Assembly (NCBI RefSeq): GCF_033115175.1
Contig: NC_084837.1
Span: 10,306,266-10,370,265 of the forward strand
DNA from: Lepus europaeus
Taxonomy: Eukaryota > Chordata > Mammalia > Lagomorpha > Leporidae
Direction of reading: 5' to 3'
Length of the DNA stretch: 64,000 nucleotides
In this document: positions 1-11,834 of the stretch, one piece after another
Position numbering within the stretch: position 1 is the stretch's first letter
Layout: each line of letters opens with the position of its first letter
Notes under the pieces: model-generated
The model's input: only the letters and a program-made list of their open reading frames with translations
The model's database searches: none
What the model was told of the DNA's origin: nothing
Made by a program: the position numbers and the translations under genes

Positions 1-913
1 TCCTCCCAGGCCAGCTGAGTCAGACCCCGTGGGCAGGGCCAGGCCTCGGGTGACTCCGTCTGAGTGCGCAGTGGCGCTGACTCCTGACAGGGAGTGGTGG
101 GACCCGAGAGGCAGGTGGTGCGGAGGCCGCTGGGCCAGGGCCCACAGCCGCAGAATCCCTGCTTCAGACAGACCAAGCAAGAACGGCCGTGACGCACTGC
201 TTACCGCACACCAGCTGCTCGCACAACTGAGCGTGGGAAGAGTTCCTCGTGTCCCACACCAGTGACAGGAGTCTTGCTCGGGCCACACAGCTCCAGGGCG
301 GGACTTAAGGACTCTGCCTGGCACTCCCAGAGCTGTGTTCATTGCCAGGGACTCGGGAAACAGCAACGTCTTCTCCACAGCTCAGGAGACCACGAGTCTG
401 AGACCCAGATCCAGCCCTGGCTGCTCCGGCTCCCCGAGGCCAGTGGAGTCCTGGGCTTGCAGCCACGCCCTCTGCCTCTGCCTCCTCTGTGTCACCTCCC
501 TCTGCAGCTCTCCTAAGAGCACTGGTGACGGCGTTCCGGGCCCACTTAGCTAGCCCGGAGGAGGAGCCTCATCCCCCGACCCTCAGTTTCAATACATCTG
601 CAAAGACAGTTTGCTAAGCAGGTAACATCTACCAACGTCCATCGTTCAACCGGCCACCTAGAAGTCAAAATGATGGCAGAGAAGTAAGACTTCTCAACAG
701 GGATATGTCAGGCTATTTGTCTGTCTTAGGATCACCACAGAACCCCACAGAAATTTAACTATAAATTGAATATTTTCATCCCCTGCTATCTCAAATCCAA
801 TCACACAGCTGACAGACACCACTGTCAAGGCCAGAGAACCCAGAGGCTTCTCCTACAAGACCCCAGCTAGCATCTTTAGAGACTCTGGAGGAATTTTAGG
901 ACCGGTTTGAGGA
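1..913. other. CHSY1 intron 2, nothing recognised
   Basis: No exon-like reading frame with splice sites and no recognisable repeat was seen. The stretch lies inside CHSY1 intron 2, because exon 2 is at about 13.9 kb and the next exon is not in the window. Confidence 0.5.
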
Positions 914-1192
914 CTTTTTTTCCTTTTTGGTAATTTATTTGAGAGACAGGCAAAGAGTGAGAGAGCGCTCCCACACACACACTGGCCCCACATGCCTGCA
1001 ATGGCTGGCGCTTTGCCAGGCCGAAGTCAGGAGCCAGGAATGCGATGCAGGTCTCCATATCAGTGTCGGGGACCCAAGTACGTCAGCCATCACTGTTGTC
1101 CCCTAGAGTCTGCACTGGAGGGACAGGGGGGACCTGAAAGCCGGTTCTCCGCTGTGGGACAGGAGCATCGTAACCGCTAGGCCTAACGCCCA
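914..1192 (-). repeat. Old CSINE-family SINE
   Basis: It reads in reverse: T-rich tail, a gagagacaggcaaagagtgag body, the characteristic gaagtcaggagccagga core, and a degenerate tRNA-like end near 1190. It is strongly diverged, so an older subfamily. Confidence 0.6.
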
Positions 1193-4100
1193 GGCCTGAA
1201 GGCTTCTGGAGAAACTGATCCAGAACACTGAAGGCTTCCTAAGAGGAAGCCTGGGAACCAGAGACCGAAACATCCCTCACCCGTCCTTAGGTTACAATGT
1301 GCTACCTTTAACCCAGCTGAACCACGGCTTGGCAAGACTCCAACAAACACTGGCCAAGTACATGAGCTCCAACTGTTATCACCTGAGCACTATCTTAAAC
1401 ATGTGAGCACATTACAACTACCCCACCAAACCCAGAAATGCAAGAACCACAGGAAGTCTCCCTTTGGCTAAAATTGTCCACAACCAAACTTCACTGGTTC
1501 TTTTCAAGTGAATTGAATACCAGCAATATTTATAATAATAATAATAATAAAAAGATTTTCTCTACTTAGAGAATACTGCACTGATACATAAGAGAGGGTG
1601 GCCACGGCGGCGCACTCACAGGCCCTGTGGTCTCACCGCCCACGCTCAAGTCTGAAGCTCTGTCGTTATAAGCAGCGCTGCCCTGGCTGGACAAATTGAG
1701 CCGAGAAGAGGAAACAGGCTCACGAGAACACAGTTCAGACGGGTTTTCTCGCTACACCAAAAGCAAACAGATCCTTTGAGATCGCTCAAAAGCAATGTTT
1801 TTACTAGAAAGCTGAATCAACGCTCGGCTGTCCCAGCCTCCTGGGATTCAGTGACTCCTGTCTTCCCGGTGTCCGTTCGGAAAAGCCAGTGATTCGCTCT
1901 CGCAGTCAGAAAGGGGCCCCGCGTGCCTGGGGGAGGCTGAGCCTTCCGTCTCGCGGAGGCTTACAGACCAACGCTGACAAAAAAGGCCGAGCACCAGGAA
2001 CAGCCCAACAGCTCCTGCTAAGGCTGGAGAGGGAGTTCCTGGGGATGCCAGCCGCTCTAAAGGGAAGGCAGCTTTTCCTTCTAGAAGAATCAAAAACATG
2101 CCATCGTCAATCAATAAGTGAACATGGAACGGCGCAAGTACGACCTCCAGCACAGGGCCCAGCTCCACAGGTCCCGCCCCAACCAGCCGCACTAGGCTTC
2201 CGCCCCGGAGCCTGGCGTCCTGGGCTCGGCCTGCTCCAGGGCTGTGCCCCAGCCCTGCCTGCCTCCGAGGGCTCTCTCCTCCAAGATAACATCCACTCTG
2301 ATAACACTGCCACGCCACCGCCTCCCACGGCCACTGTGACCAGTCCCCGGTCTGTTCTGGGCTGCTCTGACGCAATGCCACAGATCGGCCGTTTCCACAG
2401 CTTGGCCCTCCTGCCCCTGCAGCCGGTTAGTCCAGGGTCGGAGGCTGAGGGCCTTCCCGCCACAGCAGCCATGGCAGGAAACCGGGGCAGGGGCGGGCAG
2501 AGGGGGCCGCTCTCGTGCCAACTACTCATCTGCTCCGAGGGGACACAATCGCCTCCTACAAGGCCCCATCTTGCAGCACTGTCACGCTGTTCCCAGCACG
2601 TGAACCTCGGGACACATTCAGCCCAGAGCCGTGGGGGTTCAAATACTGCACATTCCACTTAGATGACCGTCAGTCATGCGGCTCTCCTCACGTCTCACCA
2701 GCCTCCAGGGCTCAGCCCTAGGACCTTCCTTCCTCCTTCCCTCCTCTCCCTGAGTGACATCACCTGTCTCTGGCCTTCACCACCACCCACGTGCTGATAA
2801 CTCCCACTCGACCCCTAGTCTTCCTCTGCCCTGGTGACGCCATCCCTCCAACTGTTCCGGCAACTTCTGTCCTCGGCCTGCAACTCACCCAGTCACCTGG
2901 ACCCAGCCACCCTCCCTGCGCTCACCCTGCTCCCCTGGAGGTTCTGCTCTATGCACCAGCCTGAGGGGGCCCTTACTGCAAACGCTCAGCTCCCCACTAG
3001 CTCAGTCCTAACCCAGAGCCTTCCTGGCTCCCTCGGCCTCACCCAAAGCCTACATCGTGAACACACCACAAGCCCTGGCGGCCTCGCTCCTGCGCTTTGG
3101 TCGCCAGCCTCCTGGTACTGACCCTGCGCATCCGGACCTCTGCCTGACTGGCCCCAAGTGGTCCCTCCCAGATGGGACTGAGGCTCGCCCCTGCCCTCTC
3201 AGCTGGACTGGCCGCCTCCACTCCCCGTCACTCTACCCCCACAGCATGCTGGTGTCTGCAGAGGGCGCAGGACACCTCCTGATTTCCTGACACCCCCCCG
3301 GAGAAGCAGACACACGGGGAGAGCAGGAGAGCTGCTGGAGCCTCCAGCCCGGGGCAGGGCCTGCCTCCAGCAGACACACAGCTTCATTTTTAAAGAGTGA
3401 TGGTTTGTTTTATGTGGGGTATTTCATCTCTCCCCAATAAAACACGCAGAATTCTAAATTAGTACAGGGTCAATTTATAAACACCTCGACAGCAAACAGG
3501 CCTTCCTTAAACGCCTCGAATAAACCACATCACTGTAACCAAGTGTAAGTCTTGTGTCTCTGAACTCAGCGTTCCTGGTGTGGGAGAACACGCTGATCTA
3601 CTAGAGAATGCCTCCGGATTCTTTCCAAGTCAGGGATATTTTTTAGGAAAGGAAGAGCTTCAGAACTAAGTGCCAGACATCAAAGAAAATAATTAGTGCT
3701 GATTCCTTTATCCCTTCTCCAAGGAAACAACAGCACAGAAGAACGTGACTGGCGGTCAGACGCTGCAGGGTTAACTGCAATGTCGGCAGGCGCGCTGTTA
3801 GCATTCAATTGCTAGGCAAATGCCGAAAGGTCCTTTCCAGCCAGGGGAAAGGGCCGCTGGACTGGGAGCAGTACAAATGTTCTGCAGTAATAACACGGTG
3901 CATTATAAGCTTGCTCAAATGGTAAGCTCTTTATGAGGGCGAGAAGTCCGCAGCTCTGTCAAACAAAGGCCTCTCTGTCTGCGAGTTCCTCGAAGTCACC
4001 AAGCTACAAATCACATCCTGCACAATGTCCACTTACAGCCACAGAGGGCCCAGTCTTCCATGGCACTGCCCAGCTTCCCACGAGCCAGCGGCCAGCACGA

Positions 4101-4873
4101 TACAGCGGCCGGCGTGGTGACATCACTTCTGTGTCCAGGGAGGTCATCGCTGGGTTCTAACGGCTTTGCATCTGCAATCATCTTAGGTTTCCAGAAGAGC
4201 TGTGGAGGCAGGAGACAGGTGTGCCCTTATCCCCTCCCTCTAACGCTGGTGTCACAGGAAAACTAAGGCACGGGGACAGCTTCACTCCCACGCGGCCAGC
4301 TTCCCCACCGCCATCCCCCCACCTCCCGGCCGTCACGATGCCGCCTGGGCCTCCACTGGACTCTCCCCGCTTCCCAGGATCTTGGGACTTCTGAGGGCCC
4401 CTGGCTGGGTAATCTTGTGGAACACCCCACGCCTCGGGTTTCTCTCAAGGTCTCTCCTGCGTGGACCGGGTGGGGGCTGGGGAAGGGCCCTCACCCCACC
4501 CAGCGGGGACCTGCGGTCACAGCCCTTACTGTGGAGGTGCTCAGGCGGGGGCGCCAGTCCCCAGTGTCCACTCTGCTGACCAGGAAGGCATCCCGAAGTC
4601 CAGCCCACGGCAGAGAGGCGGGCAGTGCAGCTGCGCCCCTACGTGTGACCCCCCCCCCACCCCCGCAGTAATTCAGAAACACTCTGCGGCTACTCTTGGC
4701 GTCTCAAGGTGTCTTCTCGTTTCGGCTTTCGAGCACTCGCCACCTCAACCTCTGGCCACGAGTTCTTTGTTTTCCTCACTGTTCAGGGCTGACCCACTCT
4801 CCCTCCCTCACGTCCTTCTGGCTCCTGACGCACAGAGCCATCCACACAGCCCAGAGGAGGAAAGGGAGAACGT
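1193..4873. other. CHSY1 intron 2, mostly unrecognised
   Basis: A short (AAT)n tract lies at about 1531-1551. The long open frames on both strands around 1.85-2.66 kb overlap each other, lack splice context and match no known family, so I treat them as chance in GC-rich DNA. A pyrimidine-rich stretch at about 2.7-3.3 kb may be an old interspersed repeat, but I could not assign it. Confidence 0.4.
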
Positions 4874-5149
4874 GCGCTGTAGCACGCAGGGCTCTCCCGT
4901 GCACACGAGCGGGGGCGTCCCACCACTCTGACCACAGGGCGGGCGCTGTAGCACGCAGGGCTCTCCCGTGCACACAAGCGGGGGCGTCCCACCACTCTGA
5001 CCACAGGGTGGGCGCTGTAGCACGCGTGGCTCTCCCGTGCACACGAGCGGGGGCGTCCCACCACTCTGACCACAGGGTGGGCGCTGTAGCACACGTGGCT
5101 CTCCCGTGCACACGAGCGGGGGCGTCCCACCACTCTGACCACAGGGTGG
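4874..5149. repeat. Minisatellite, 69-bp unit, 4 copies
   Basis: The motif gcgctgt begins at 4874, 4943, 5012 and 5081, and gcgctgg begins at 5150, giving four units of exactly 69 bp. Copies differ at only a few positions. Because 69 is a multiple of three, long open frames are preserved on both strands; these are repeat artefacts, not genes. It lies in CHSY1 intron 2. Confidence 0.92.
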
Positions 5150-5897
5150 GCGCTGGCCAAACCAAAGTCCAGCTCCTCTTCTGCTCTTCACCGCCCTCAG
5201 GGCAAGGATTGAAAGGAAGTGAGCAACACCCGCGTTTACAGTACCCGAACACCACCACGCCACGAGAGCCGCGTCTGAGCGCGAACGGGCGGCAACAGCC
5301 CCTGAGCTGCTACGAGCGTGGGAGTCAGAGAGGAGGACCTGTAAGCAGCGCAGGTCATTGGACCCTGGCTGCGAGCATTCTGGGTGCCGGGCCAGCAAGC
5401 ACACCGCCCTCTCACACACGCCACGCCGACGCGAGACCCGCGGGCAGTGACAACACCGAGGTACACACAAACCTGCCCGCCCCGCATCCGAGATACGCCC
5501 GCGTTCTCACACAGCCTTGCTGCAACTCCGCCCCACGTCCCGACCCCAGCAGCACCGCCACCACCGGGCTCTCCCGCCGTCCCTCCCTCTCGTTACTTGC
5601 CAGACATCACGCGGGCCTCCCGGGTCAATATCACTGATTCGATGCCGAGACCGCAACTGTAAAAGCTTCGCTGCTGCTATCGCCAGACCTCTTTAAACGG
5701 TGAGAGGCGCGTCGTGACAGCTGGATAGTGCACAAGTCCAGTCACCTTCAGAGAAGGGTGAGCAGGGCAATCGGGGGCCCCTCCCCAGCCCCCCGCTCCC
5801 CACTCCACCATGCTGCCCACTTCCACAGCTCCGCCATCAAGCCTCACAGCCGGCGACCATTCTCCTCTCAGTGCTAATGACCCAGGCAGCACTTTGA
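5150..5897. other. CHSY1 intron 2, CpG-richer stretch, no gene recognised
   Basis: CpG is more frequent than in the surrounding intron, particularly at 5230-5600. No exon, promoter element or repeat could be supported. Confidence 0.35.
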
Positions 5898-5910
5898 AGG
5901 CAGACACTTT

Positions 5911-6264
5911 ATTTTATTTTATTACTATTTTTTTGACAGGCAGAGCGGACAGTGAGAGAGAGAGACAGAGAGAAAGGTCTTCCTTTGCTGTTGGTTCACC
6001 CTCCAATGGCCGCCGTGGCCAGCACGCTGTGGCCAGCGCACCACGCTGATCCGAAGCCAGGAGCCAGGTGCTTCCTCCTGGTCTCCCATGCAGGTGCAGG
6101 GCCCAAGCACTTGGGCCATCCTCCACTGCACTCCCGGGCCACAGCAGAGAGCTGGCCTGGAAGAGGAGCAACTGGGACAGAATCCGGCGCCCCGACCGGG
6201 ACTAGAACCCGCTGTGCCAGCGCCACTAGGCAGAGGATTAGCCTGTTGAGCCACGGCACCGGCC
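5911..6264 (-). mobile_element. Young CSINE with target-site duplication
   Basis: Reverse-oriented full-length C repeat: T-rich tail, gacaggcagagcggacagtgag, core ccgaagccaggagccaggtgc, and tRNA-like end gattagcctgttgagccacggc. It is flanked by near-identical duplications aggcagacacttt (5898-5910) and aaggcggacacttt (6265-6278). Confidence 0.93.
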
Positions 6265-6278
6265 AAGGCGGACACTTT

Positions 6279-7327
6279 TTAAGGGGTAGCTGATCAGCTC
6301 ATTGCAGAAACCGAGACGGTAACATTTGTAACTGCAGCGTCCCCACTACAAGGGAAACGCTACGGGCGATTATGTTACTGAAACATTGACCTCAACTCCT
6401 GATAACCGCTCTCCAGAAACCCCCTTCCTGTCAGCTAAGCGTCAGACAGGCCCAGCGTGAGCTGCACGCTTCTACCAGACGTGAAATTAGGGAGACATAG
6501 TCAATCCCCCCACATACAGCCACAAGACTGAACGCCAAGCGGAGACTCCATTTCAGAGCGGTTCCTGCACCTGTAGCTGGCTTTGGTTTTGCCAGTGAAG
6601 TACCTGCAGATCCCAAACAGCTAACACTTCCAAGTTAGAGAAAACTGTTTTTTTTCTGTCAACTTAGTCCTCAACTGAAAAAGCAAAGCCAGGGGTTCCA
6701 AGACTGCGGTGTCCCTACAAGTCTCCACCAAGTGTGTGCCTCGGGGGTGGAGCCTGCCGAGTGCTCAGGGTGTGGGTTCCAACGGCCACGTTTCTCAGAT
6801 ACTCAAGGGTCACCCTTCCGACCCCTGCTGTAACCCCTGGGGGCTCACCCTGCCTGGCAATCGCTATGGTAACAGGGTCACAGGTTCCTGAAGCCCTCCC
6901 GCAACACTGGTATTCCTCCCTGTGTCCCACTTCTCAGGGAACAGGTCAGAGGATTTAGGTAACCGGCGTGAAGCTGAAAGAATACTGACTCAAGGCCAGG
7001 CCTACTGGAACCACACGCGCAGCCGCACCACCCCTGGCCTGCCCGCAACGTGTGTGTCACTGGGACCCGTCTCACGGCTGTCTGCCTTGTTATCCACGCA
7101 GGCACACTCGTGCCCGAGCTGTCTTCCACACGCCCCACACTTTCTCCACCTTCCGTCTCTGCAGCCCACGCAGCTCCACGAGACCGGAAGACAGCAGACT
7201 TTGCCTCCTGCACTGCTGCGGCCCCAACTAGACCAAGTGCTGTGGACGGCAGTCGGCAGACGCTGCTGTGTATTTAATAAATGGACATGAACGCGTGTTG
7301 TACCACCCGGCTGGAAGTCTGTAAGTT
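6279..7327. other. CHSY1 intron 2, nothing recognised
   Basis: No exon or identifiable repeat was seen. The ORFs here overlap on both strands and show no family similarity. Confidence 0.35.
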
Positions 7328-7631
7328 TTTTTTAAAGATTTATGCATGCATGCATTTGTAAGTCAGAGGCAGAGACAGAGCTCTTCCATCCCCTGTTCAC
7401 TCCCCAAATGGCCACAACGGCCAGGGCTGGGCCAGGCTGAAGCCAGCAGCCAGGAGCTTCTTCTGGCTCTCCCACAGGAGTGCAGGGGCCCAAGCACTGC
7501 TTCCACTGCTTTCCCAGGTACATTAGCAGAGAGCTGGATTGGCAGTGGAGCAGCTGGGACTTGAACTGGCGCCCATATGCGATGCCGGCACTGTAGACGG
7601 TGGCTCTACCATTTATGCCACAGCACCAGCC
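7328..7631 (-). mobile_element. Older CSINE copy
   Basis: Reverse copy of the second C-repeat subfamily: tttaaagatttatgcatg tail, a gccaggctgaagccagcagccaggagc core, and an end at ctaccatttatgccacagc. It abuts the next SINE, forming a three-SINE cluster. Confidence 0.85.
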
Positions 7632-7648
7632 TCATCTGTCTGATTTTT

Positions 7649-7984
7649 TTTTTTTTTTTTTTTTTTGAGACAGGCAGAGTGGATAGTGAGAGAGAGAGAC
7701 AGAGAGAAAGATCTTCCTTTTTGCCGTTGGTTCACCCCCCAATGGCCGCTGCGGCCGGCGCATCTCACTGATCCGAAGCCAGGAGCCAGGTGCTTCTCCT
7801 GGTCTCCCATGCGGGTGCAGGACCCAAGGCCTTGGGCCATCCTCCACTGCCTTCCCGGGCCATAGCAGAGAGCTGGCCTGGAAGAGGGGCAACCGGGATA
7901 GAATCCGGCGCCCCAACTGGGACTAGAACCCGGTGTGCCGGCGCCGCAAGGCGGAGGATTAGCCGTTAAGCTACGGCGCCAGCC
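7649..7984 (-). mobile_element. Young CSINE, 17-bp target-site duplication
   Basis: Full-length reverse copy, tail to tRNA-like head (gattagccgttaagctacggc). The duplication tcatctgtctgattttt is identical at 7632-7648 and 7985-8001, which points to a recent insertion. It forms an inverted pair with the plus-strand CSINE at 8016-8308. Confidence 0.95.
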
Positions 7985-8015
7985 TCATCTGTCTGATTTT
8001 TAAAGCACAACACTC

Positions 8016-8308
8016 AGCCGGCGTCACGGCTCAATAGGCTAATCCTCCGCCTGTGGCACCTACACCCTGGGTTCTAGTCCCGGTCGCCCCTCTTCCAGGC
8101 CAGCTCTCTGCTATGTCCCGGGAAGGCAGTGGAGGATGGCCCAAGTCCTTGGGCCCTGCACCCGCATAGGAGACCAGGAGAAGCACCTGGCTCCTGCCTT
8201 CGGATCAGCGCAGTGCACCGGCCGCGGCGGCCATTGGAGCGTGAACCAACGGCAAAGGAAGACCTTTCTCTCTGTCTCTCACTGTCCACTCTACCTGTAA
8301 AAAAAAAA
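8016..8308 (+). mobile_element. Young CSINE with target-site duplication
   Basis: Forward copy: head agccggcgtcacggctcaataggctaatc, B box gggttctagtcccgg, and tail ctgtccactctacctgtaaaaaaa. The duplication aaagcacaacactc occurs at 8002-8015 and 8309-8322. Confidence 0.95.
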
Positions 8309-8322
8309 AAAGCACAACACTC

Positions 8323-9354
8323 TGACACTTCTTAAACAGAAGGTAAGGGGATACTCAGGAGTAATCACCTAACCACGAGAAGCAAATTTCAAAGGTAAGG
8401 CCCCACAATGGATGGATTTAGGTGACGTCAATGAAAGTGGCAGAGTTTTAAAGACCCCCACACATCCCGTCTTCCAGAGAAGCAAGGACCACACTGGCAA
8501 ACACTGTCAGAGGCGACCACCTCCGGACTCCGGATTGCAGGTAACAGTCTGTAATGATCCGGAGCACACCCAGGCAAGAAAAACAGCAGAACGATCACAT
8601 GAGCCTTGTGCCGCTTTTACCTTGCTCTATCCCATCCCCGTGTTCCTCATCTTCCCTGGCTGTGAAACCCAAGTGCAGGACCACAATGACAGAGGGCGGA
8701 GCAGAAGCCATGAGAAGGGTTACGGGGCCTGGAGCTCCTCCCAAGTCCATTCCCAGACTGACCTCGGAGAGCTCCCTGGAAGCCCCCACCTGCAGGGCCG
8801 CCCCAGCTGACCTGACTCAGTCTCCTGCTGCCTCTCTGGTATCTGGCAAAGCCCATCACAGCGACTGCTGAACACTCACTGTGCCAGAGGACGGCTGACA
8901 GAGCAGAGGCTAGAGAAGGCTGCAGAAGGAAAGCGGGGGTGAGCTGTGCATGTGGGACTCCGCACAGCTCCGAGACTCCTGAGAACCTGGAAGGTCCCAG
9001 GCGAGCGCGGGGTGGTCAGCAGGCTCAGGGCTGGGAAGACCCCAAGCCCCCACCTGACTCTGAGGCACGGCTCAAGCAGGAAGTGACGGCGAAGGCACAG
9101 TGTCCCCTGCCCGGCAAGTGTCGAGGGCATGCGCCAACAGGTACAGGTCCCTCTGCCCAAACCAGGCGGCATCTCGCTTCCAGGCATCTAAGGAGGTCTC
9201 TGAGCACGAAGCAAAGCCAGCGGAGACTTTGGAGACCACACACACACGGGAAGAACGAAGTCTGAGAAGTCACCCACAGACGGCACCACCACCAAACCCT
9301 GGGCAACGGACAGAATCTCACTTCCAGAGGCAGCGCCACATCAACTCCCGCTCC
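8323..9354. other. CHSY1 intron 2, nothing recognised
   Basis: No exon or clear repeat was recognised. Confidence 0.35.
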
Positions 9355-9890
9355 CAACTAAAACTCGAGACAGGCAAAGAAACAAAAGCAGCCAATAAAG
9401 ATTCAGGAATTATTATCTATTTATTTTAAATTATGGAGCTGACAAGTGCGACTTCTGTAATGAAAACCTCACAAAGGATTTAAGCAGACAGAACATCAGC
9501 GCCCCTGCGGAAGTCAACTGAGATGGTCCAGTCCTAGGAACAGAAAGGGAGGAGGAGGAGGTAACAGAGCGGGCATTCCCAGGATGGCCTTCCGGAAGGA
9601 GGCGGGGCGGGCAGAGAGAGAAAAGGGTGGAAGCAGTATCTAAAGCAACAGTAACCGAGGCATTCTCCACACTAAAGAGAGGCAAGCAAGCTACACCCCG
9701 AGAAGCTCCACAAACTCCAAGTATGACAGACGGAACGGAGTCACTCCAAGACACATCGCAGCACAGCGAGAATCTGAAAGCTGCGACAGAGTCCGGCAAT
9801 CACACCCGAGGGCGTCCCAGTGAGTTACCAACTGATTGGCTGGCAGAAACCACGGATGGGCACGGGTGTTCCGCCCAGCACTTCAGCCAG
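9355..9890 (+). mobile_element. Decayed L1 fragment (ORF1 region)
   Basis: Several short blocks resemble, in order, the mammalian L1 ORF1 region: tatggagctgacaag, ggtccagtcctaggaacag, aagctccacaaactccaag, agacacatcgcagc, gaatctgaaagctgcgac, and ggctggcagaaaccac. The frame is broken throughout. It lies antisense to CHSY1. The match is from memory. Confidence 0.65.
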
Positions 9891-10613
9891 AGGGTCTGAG
9901 CAATCCTAGGGTATGGGTCGAGGTGCCGGGGTCCCTCGGGGTCACCCAGGGCCACCAGGGCACTTCTGAGCAGCTCACAGGAAGGCAAGGAGCCCTGCCC
10001 TGAGGTCTCTGTGGAGGTGTGCCCCCTCCTGCTGCTGACTGCTGTCCTAACAAAGTGGACTCCAGGTCTCTGACCCTCCAGGTGGCCTTGAGGGCCGAGG
10101 CAGGCCTTCAGGTGGCGACTCCCACACCTGTGCCTCCAGGTGTTCGCTGCCTGAACAGAAAGGCTCTGCACCGCCAGCCACCTGCCGTGGGCCTGGCTCT
10201 GTCAACACACGGTGGCCATGGCTGAAACACTTGGGTCCCTGCCGCCCACACGGGAGACTTGAACTGAGTGCCAGGCTCCCATGGCGGGGGGTGCACTAGT
10301 GGATGGCAGCTCTCCGTTCTGTCTTTCAAAAAAAAAAAAACAAGTGAAACCAAGGATGCCAAAAAGCCTCCATTCAATGTGCTAATAGAAAATGACTATT
10401 AACCACAAATTCCATATCCAAAAAACTAACTTCAAAAGTGAAAATCAGCGAGGTACAGACAGCACATATCATATGCTACCATTCGTGCACAAGAGGAAGT
10501 GCACCACTTCACTGCGTGTACACGGTGCTGCGCCCCATACGGTCCCTCTGCAGGGACACACACGGTGGCTGACTACAGATTTACCCTGGTAGACCCTCTG
10601 CACTTTCCAGTTT
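9891..10613. other. CHSY1 intron 2, no gene
   Basis: Apart from a short old SINE piece at 10211-10342, nothing is recognised. Confidence 0.35.
10211..10342 (+). repeat. Old CSINE 3' fragment
   Basis: The right part of a C repeat in forward orientation: cttgggtccctgccgcccacacgggagac through gtctttcaaaaaaaaaaaa. The tRNA-like head is missing. Confidence 0.55.
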
Positions 10614-10926
10614 TTTAAAAAGGTTTTATTTATTTGAAAGGCAGAGTTAACAGTGAGACAGACCAACAGATCTTCTATCTACTGGTTTACTCCCCAGATG
10701 GCTGCAACAGCCAGGGCTGGGCCAGACTAAAGCCAGGTGCCAGGAGCTCCTTCCAGGTCTCCCACGAGGGTGTGGAGACCCAAGTACTTAGACCATCTTT
10801 CACTGCTTTCCCAGGCTATAGCAGAGAGCTGGACTGGAAATGGAGCAGCCAGGATTTGAACCGGCGCCCATATGGGATACCAGTGTTGTAGGCAATGGCT
10901 TAATCCATTACACCACAACCTGCCCC
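10614..10926 (-). mobile_element. CSINE copy, reverse
   Basis: A-rich tail complement aaaggttttatttatttgaaaggcag, core ccagactaaagccaggtgccagg, and degenerate tRNA-like head near 10900-10926 (ccattacaccacaacctgcccc). Confidence 0.88.
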
Positions 10927-11121
10927 TGCACTTGTGAATTTTGAACCGTATGATGGCATTAGCTATTAGAGACAACACCTTATTGAAAGGTGTCAAATCC
11001 ATCTTTGGCATCTCCAGATTTCATTAGTAATATTTAGTGCCAGCTGTCAACCCAATCAACTCCACATTTACTATCCATGTACCTTTCCATAGACACAGTA
11101 TATGCCGTTAAGAGTTAAACA

Positions 11122-11362
11122 GGGGCAGGCATTTGGCCTAGTAGTTAAGATACCCACATTTTACTCTGGGGTGCCTGGGTTCGAGTCCTAGTTCTAGCTC
11201 CCAACTCCAGCTTCCTGCCAGTGCAGGTGATGGCTCAAGTGATTAGGTCACTGCTACCCAAAAGGGAGACCTGGAGTGATTCCCAGCTCCTGGCCCAGCC
11301 CTGGCCGTTGAGGACATCTCAGAAGTGAACTCACAAATGGGAGTTCATTCTCTCTAAAATAT
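11122..11362 (+). repeat. Old CSINE copy, forward
   Basis: Head aggggcaggcatttggcctagtagttaag, B-box-like gggttcgagtcctagtt, and a pyrimidine-rich end near 11350. More diverged than the young copies. Confidence 0.7.
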
Positions 11363-11490
11363 TATTAATAATAAATGTTTAAAATAAAATGAATAGAATA
11401 CTTAGGTGACATTTTTATCATCTTTTATTAACAGGGTAGTATAGTATTTCATGTATTTCCCAAAACAGAACAAATTACTGCTTCAATTAT

Positions 11491-11780
11491 TTTTTTTTTT
11501 AAGCCTTATTTATTTATTTGAAAGACAAGAGTTACAGAGAGGCAGAGGCAGAGAGAGAGGTCTTCCATCCACTGGTTCACTCCCCAAATGGTCAAAATGG
11601 CCGGAGCTGGGTCTCCCACATGGGTGCAGGGGCTCAAGGTCTTGGGTCATCTTCTACTGCTTTCCCAGGCCATAGCAGAGAGCTGGATCAGAGGTGGAGC
11701 GGCTGGCAGTTGCACTAGTGCCCATATGGGATGCCGCACTGCAGATGGTGGCTTTACCCGCTATGCCATGGCGCCGGCCC
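11491..11780 (-). mobile_element. CSINE copy, reverse
   Basis: Starts with poly-T and ccttatttatttatttgaaagac, contains gggtgcaggggctcaaggtcttggg, and ends at ctatgccatggcgccggcccc. Confidence 0.88.
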
Positions 11781-11834
11781 CAAGGCAAAATTTAAATGCA
11801 CAGAAAATGCATAGAAAAAATCTTTGTGGCCCAG

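Noticed and set aside
1889-2662. Long frames on both strands at 1.85-2.66 kb
   Set aside because: Two strands open over the same bases, no family similarity, no splice sites or promoter; treated as chance.
4696-5637. A 313-codon frame with 23-residue repeats
   Set aside because: Explained by the 69-bp minisatellite; frames stay open on both strands.
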